Below, piece by piece: positions 5,763 through 6,971 of a DNA stretch of 6,971 bases (its first letter is position 1; every line of letters begins with the position of its first letter). The position numbers were made by a program, and so were the translations under genes. Source of the DNA: Clostridia bacterium (GTDB lineage: Bacteria > Bacillota > Sulfobacillia > SLMV01); assembly GCA_007136565.1 (NCBI GenBank), contig SLGS01000235.1:1-6971 (forward strand), in the 5' to 3' direction. The notes beneath the pieces are model-generated. The model did not search any database. It was not told where the DNA came from and saw only the letters and a program-made list of their open reading frames with translations.

Positions 5763-6066
5763 CGAACAGATCATCATATGCAGGTGCGAAGATGTCACCC
5801 TGTCCGAGATCAGGGAGGCCCTCCGCGACCCGTCCGTCCGGGGCATGGAGGACCTCAAGCGCATATTGAGGGTGACCATGGGTCCCTGTGCCGGTCGTTC
5901 CTGCCGGGAACTCATAATGCGGGAGATTGCGAAGGTACGGGGCTCCTCGGTGGAAGAAGTCGCACCCACGATCTTTCGACCCCCCACGACCCCGCTGCGG
6001 ATAGATGCGGTGACCCGGAGAACCACAGATATCCCGACGGAGAAAGGTGATGGCAATGCAGACTGA
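5752..6066 (+). CDS. Stand-alone BFD-type [2Fe-2S] protein
   Basis: A 104-residue protein. Residues ~7-56 form a BFD-like [2Fe-2S] domain with IICRCEDVT (C10, C12) and GPCAGRSC (C46, C51), the C-x-C ... C-x4-C pattern of bacterioferritin-associated ferredoxin and of the C-terminal domain of HcnB-like flavoproteins. The ~45-residue tail is rich in Arg, Thr and Pro and has no clear fold. ATG 5752 was chosen because GGAGG (5739-5743) is 8 nt upstream; ATG 5746 in the same frame is only 2 nt from it. It overlaps the ferredoxin gene by 11 nt and the next gene by 11 nt. By context it supplies the [2Fe-2S] centre that fused relatives carry on the flavoprotein, and so is a subunit of this complex rather than an iron-storage partner. 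Its position matches PdhX of archaeal proline dehydrogenase clusters (recalled). Confidence 0.87.
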   Translation: MPNDEQIIICRCEDVTLSEIREALRDPSVRGMEDLKRILRVTMGPCAGRSCRELIMREIAKVRGSSVEEVAPTIFRPPTTPLRIDAVTRRTTDIPTEKGDGNAD

Positions 6067-6971
6067 ATGCTTGCCGCAAAGCGCATCCGTCGTGATAATC
6101 GGTGGCGGGATTACCGGGTGCGCCCTGGCTTACGAACTCGCAGAACTCGGATTTCGCGACGTGCTCGTGTTAGAAAAGGACTACCTGACCGCCGGTTCGA
6201 CCGGCAGGTGCGGTGCCGGTATCCGCCAACAGTGGGGCCTGGAGATGAATATTCGCCTTTCGCGTTCCAGCTGCCGGATCCTGGAAACCCTCGCCGAGAG
6301 GCTGGACTACAGCCCCGGTATAGAATTCAAGCAGGGTGGCTACCTTATACTGGCATACGGCGACGACCAAATGCGCCAGTTCGAAAAGAATGTAGCACTT
6401 CAGAATTCCCTGGGGGTCCCGTCAAAGATTCTGAAACCCTCCGAGGCCAAAGAAATGGTTCCCATCCTTTCCACCGAGGGACTGCTGGGCGCTACATTTT
6501 GCGCCGAAGACGGTCACGTGAACCCGTTTCACACCACCCATGCCTACGCCGGGGCCGCCCGGCGGGCGGGAGTCAAGTTTTCCCTGGGAACCGAGGTGAC
6601 CGGGGTGAAGATGCGGGGAGATACGGTGGTCGGTGTCGATACTTCTAGGGGCCATGTTTCGACCCCGCTGGTGTTCAACGCCGCTGGTCCCCACTCGGCC
6701 CACATCGCGGCCATGGTGGGTATCGATCTGCCCGTCTACACCGAGCGACACCAGATCCTCGCTACCGAACCCGTGGGGCGGATGCTCGACCCGATGGTGG
6801 TATCCTTCCGCCATCACTTGTATTGCCAGCAGGTTCCCCACGGCAGTTTCTTGATGGGGCGGGGGGACTCAGACGAACCCCGCGGGATCAACAACGAATC
6901 CAGTTGGCTGTTCCTGGAGAGAATGGCGGACTCCGTATCCACCATCATGCCGGCGCTGGGGTACCTGAGGG
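6056..6971 (+). CDS. DadA/HcnC/PdhB-like FAD amino-acid dehydrogenase, 3'-truncated by window
   Basis: The first 305 residues of a D-amino-acid-oxidase (DAO) superfamily flavoprotein, running off the right edge; family members are usually ~370-400 residues. FAD binding is shown by VVIIGGGITGCALAYEL (GGGITG 16-21) and the ribose-binding E40. STGRCGAGIRQQW (48-60) resembles the conserved segment of proline/sarcosine dehydrogenase beta subunits. DGHVNP (152-157) and FNAAGPHS (207-214) are further family marks. It likely oxidises an amino acid, imino acid or N-methyl amino acid to an imine and passes electrons to the Fe-S subunits encoded upstream. ATG 6056 has AGGTGAT (6045-6051) ahead with the usual spacing; ATG 6050, also in frame and preceded by GGAG, is equally possible. 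It overlaps the BFD gene by 11 nt. The substrate cannot be read from the sequence: L-proline, hydroxyproline, sarcosine, glycine, D-amino acids or opines are all possible. Confidence 0.9.
   Translation, partial: MQTECLPQSASVVIIGGGITGCALAYELAELGFRDVLVLEKDYLTAGSTGRCGAGIRQQWGLEMNIRLSRSSCRILETLAERLDYSPGIEFKQGGYLILAYGDDQMRQFEKNVALQNSLGVPSKILKPSEAKEMVPILSTEGLLGATFCAEDGHVNPFHTTHAYAGAARRAGVKFSLGTEVTGVKMRGDTVVGVDTSRGHVSTPLVFNAAGPHSAHIAAMVGIDLPVYTERHQILATEPVGRMLDPMVVSFRHHLYCQQVPHGSFLMGRGDSDEPRGINNESSWLFLERMADSVSTIMPALGYLR

Noticed and set aside
6067..6971. Open frames other than the dehydrogenase frame at the right end (e.g. 6067-6648 +, 6422-6841 -)
   Set aside because: The frame from 6056 stays open to the window edge and carries clear FAD and DAO-superfamily motifs; the others have none.

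Overview
The window is GC-rich bacterial chromosome carrying nine protein genes and no RNA genes, insertion sequences, CRISPR arrays or long repeats that I can see. MEP-pathway isoprenoid synthesis (IspG), an RseP-type site-2 protease and a D-Ala-D-Ala-ligase-type ATP-grasp enzyme point to a bacterium. The iron-sulfur-rich amino-acid dehydrogenase operon suggests an anaerobic or thermophilic amino-acid user, for example in Firmicutes or Synergistota. That lineage guess is inference only. Five of the eight visible start codons are GTG or TTG, each chosen because a Shine-Dalgarno sequence sits 8-10 nt upstream.

Left part (1-2536, + strand): the C-terminal part of rseP, then ispG 12 nt downstream, then surE. 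surE has its own candidate promoter (TTGCAC-N17-TACAAT), which overlaps an in-frame ATG and so favours the downstream TTG start. These are housekeeping genes.

Middle (2602-3597, - strand): a Ddl-family ATP-grasp ligase that converges on surE. Its ATP and Mg2+ residues are intact, but its N-terminal substrate motif and the usual active-site tyrosine are not recognisable. It is probably an amino-acid or peptide ligase of altered specificity.

The 224-nt divergent region (3598-3821) can fold into several consecutive stem-loops: a 6-bp stem, a perfect 8-bp stem, a short GC stem followed by six T, and a 7-bp hairpin that sequesters the ribosome-binding site of the next gene. This looks like a cis-regulatory leader.

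Right part (3822-6971, + strand): five genes that overlap one another by 7-14 nt. In order they encode a [2Fe-2S] HcnA-like protein, an HcnB/PdhA-like FAD/NAD(P) flavoprotein, an 8-Cys ferredoxin with a C-terminal extension, a free-standing BFD-type [2Fe-2S] protein, and a DadA/HcnC/PdhB-like FAD amine dehydrogenase cut by the window edge. The likely design is that the last protein oxidises an amino acid or imino acid and passes electrons through flavin and Fe-S centres to NAD(P), a ferredoxin or the membrane chain. The order resembles archaeal dye-linked proline dehydrogenase clusters with an HcnA-like subunit added. This operon and its leader are the most interesting part of the window.
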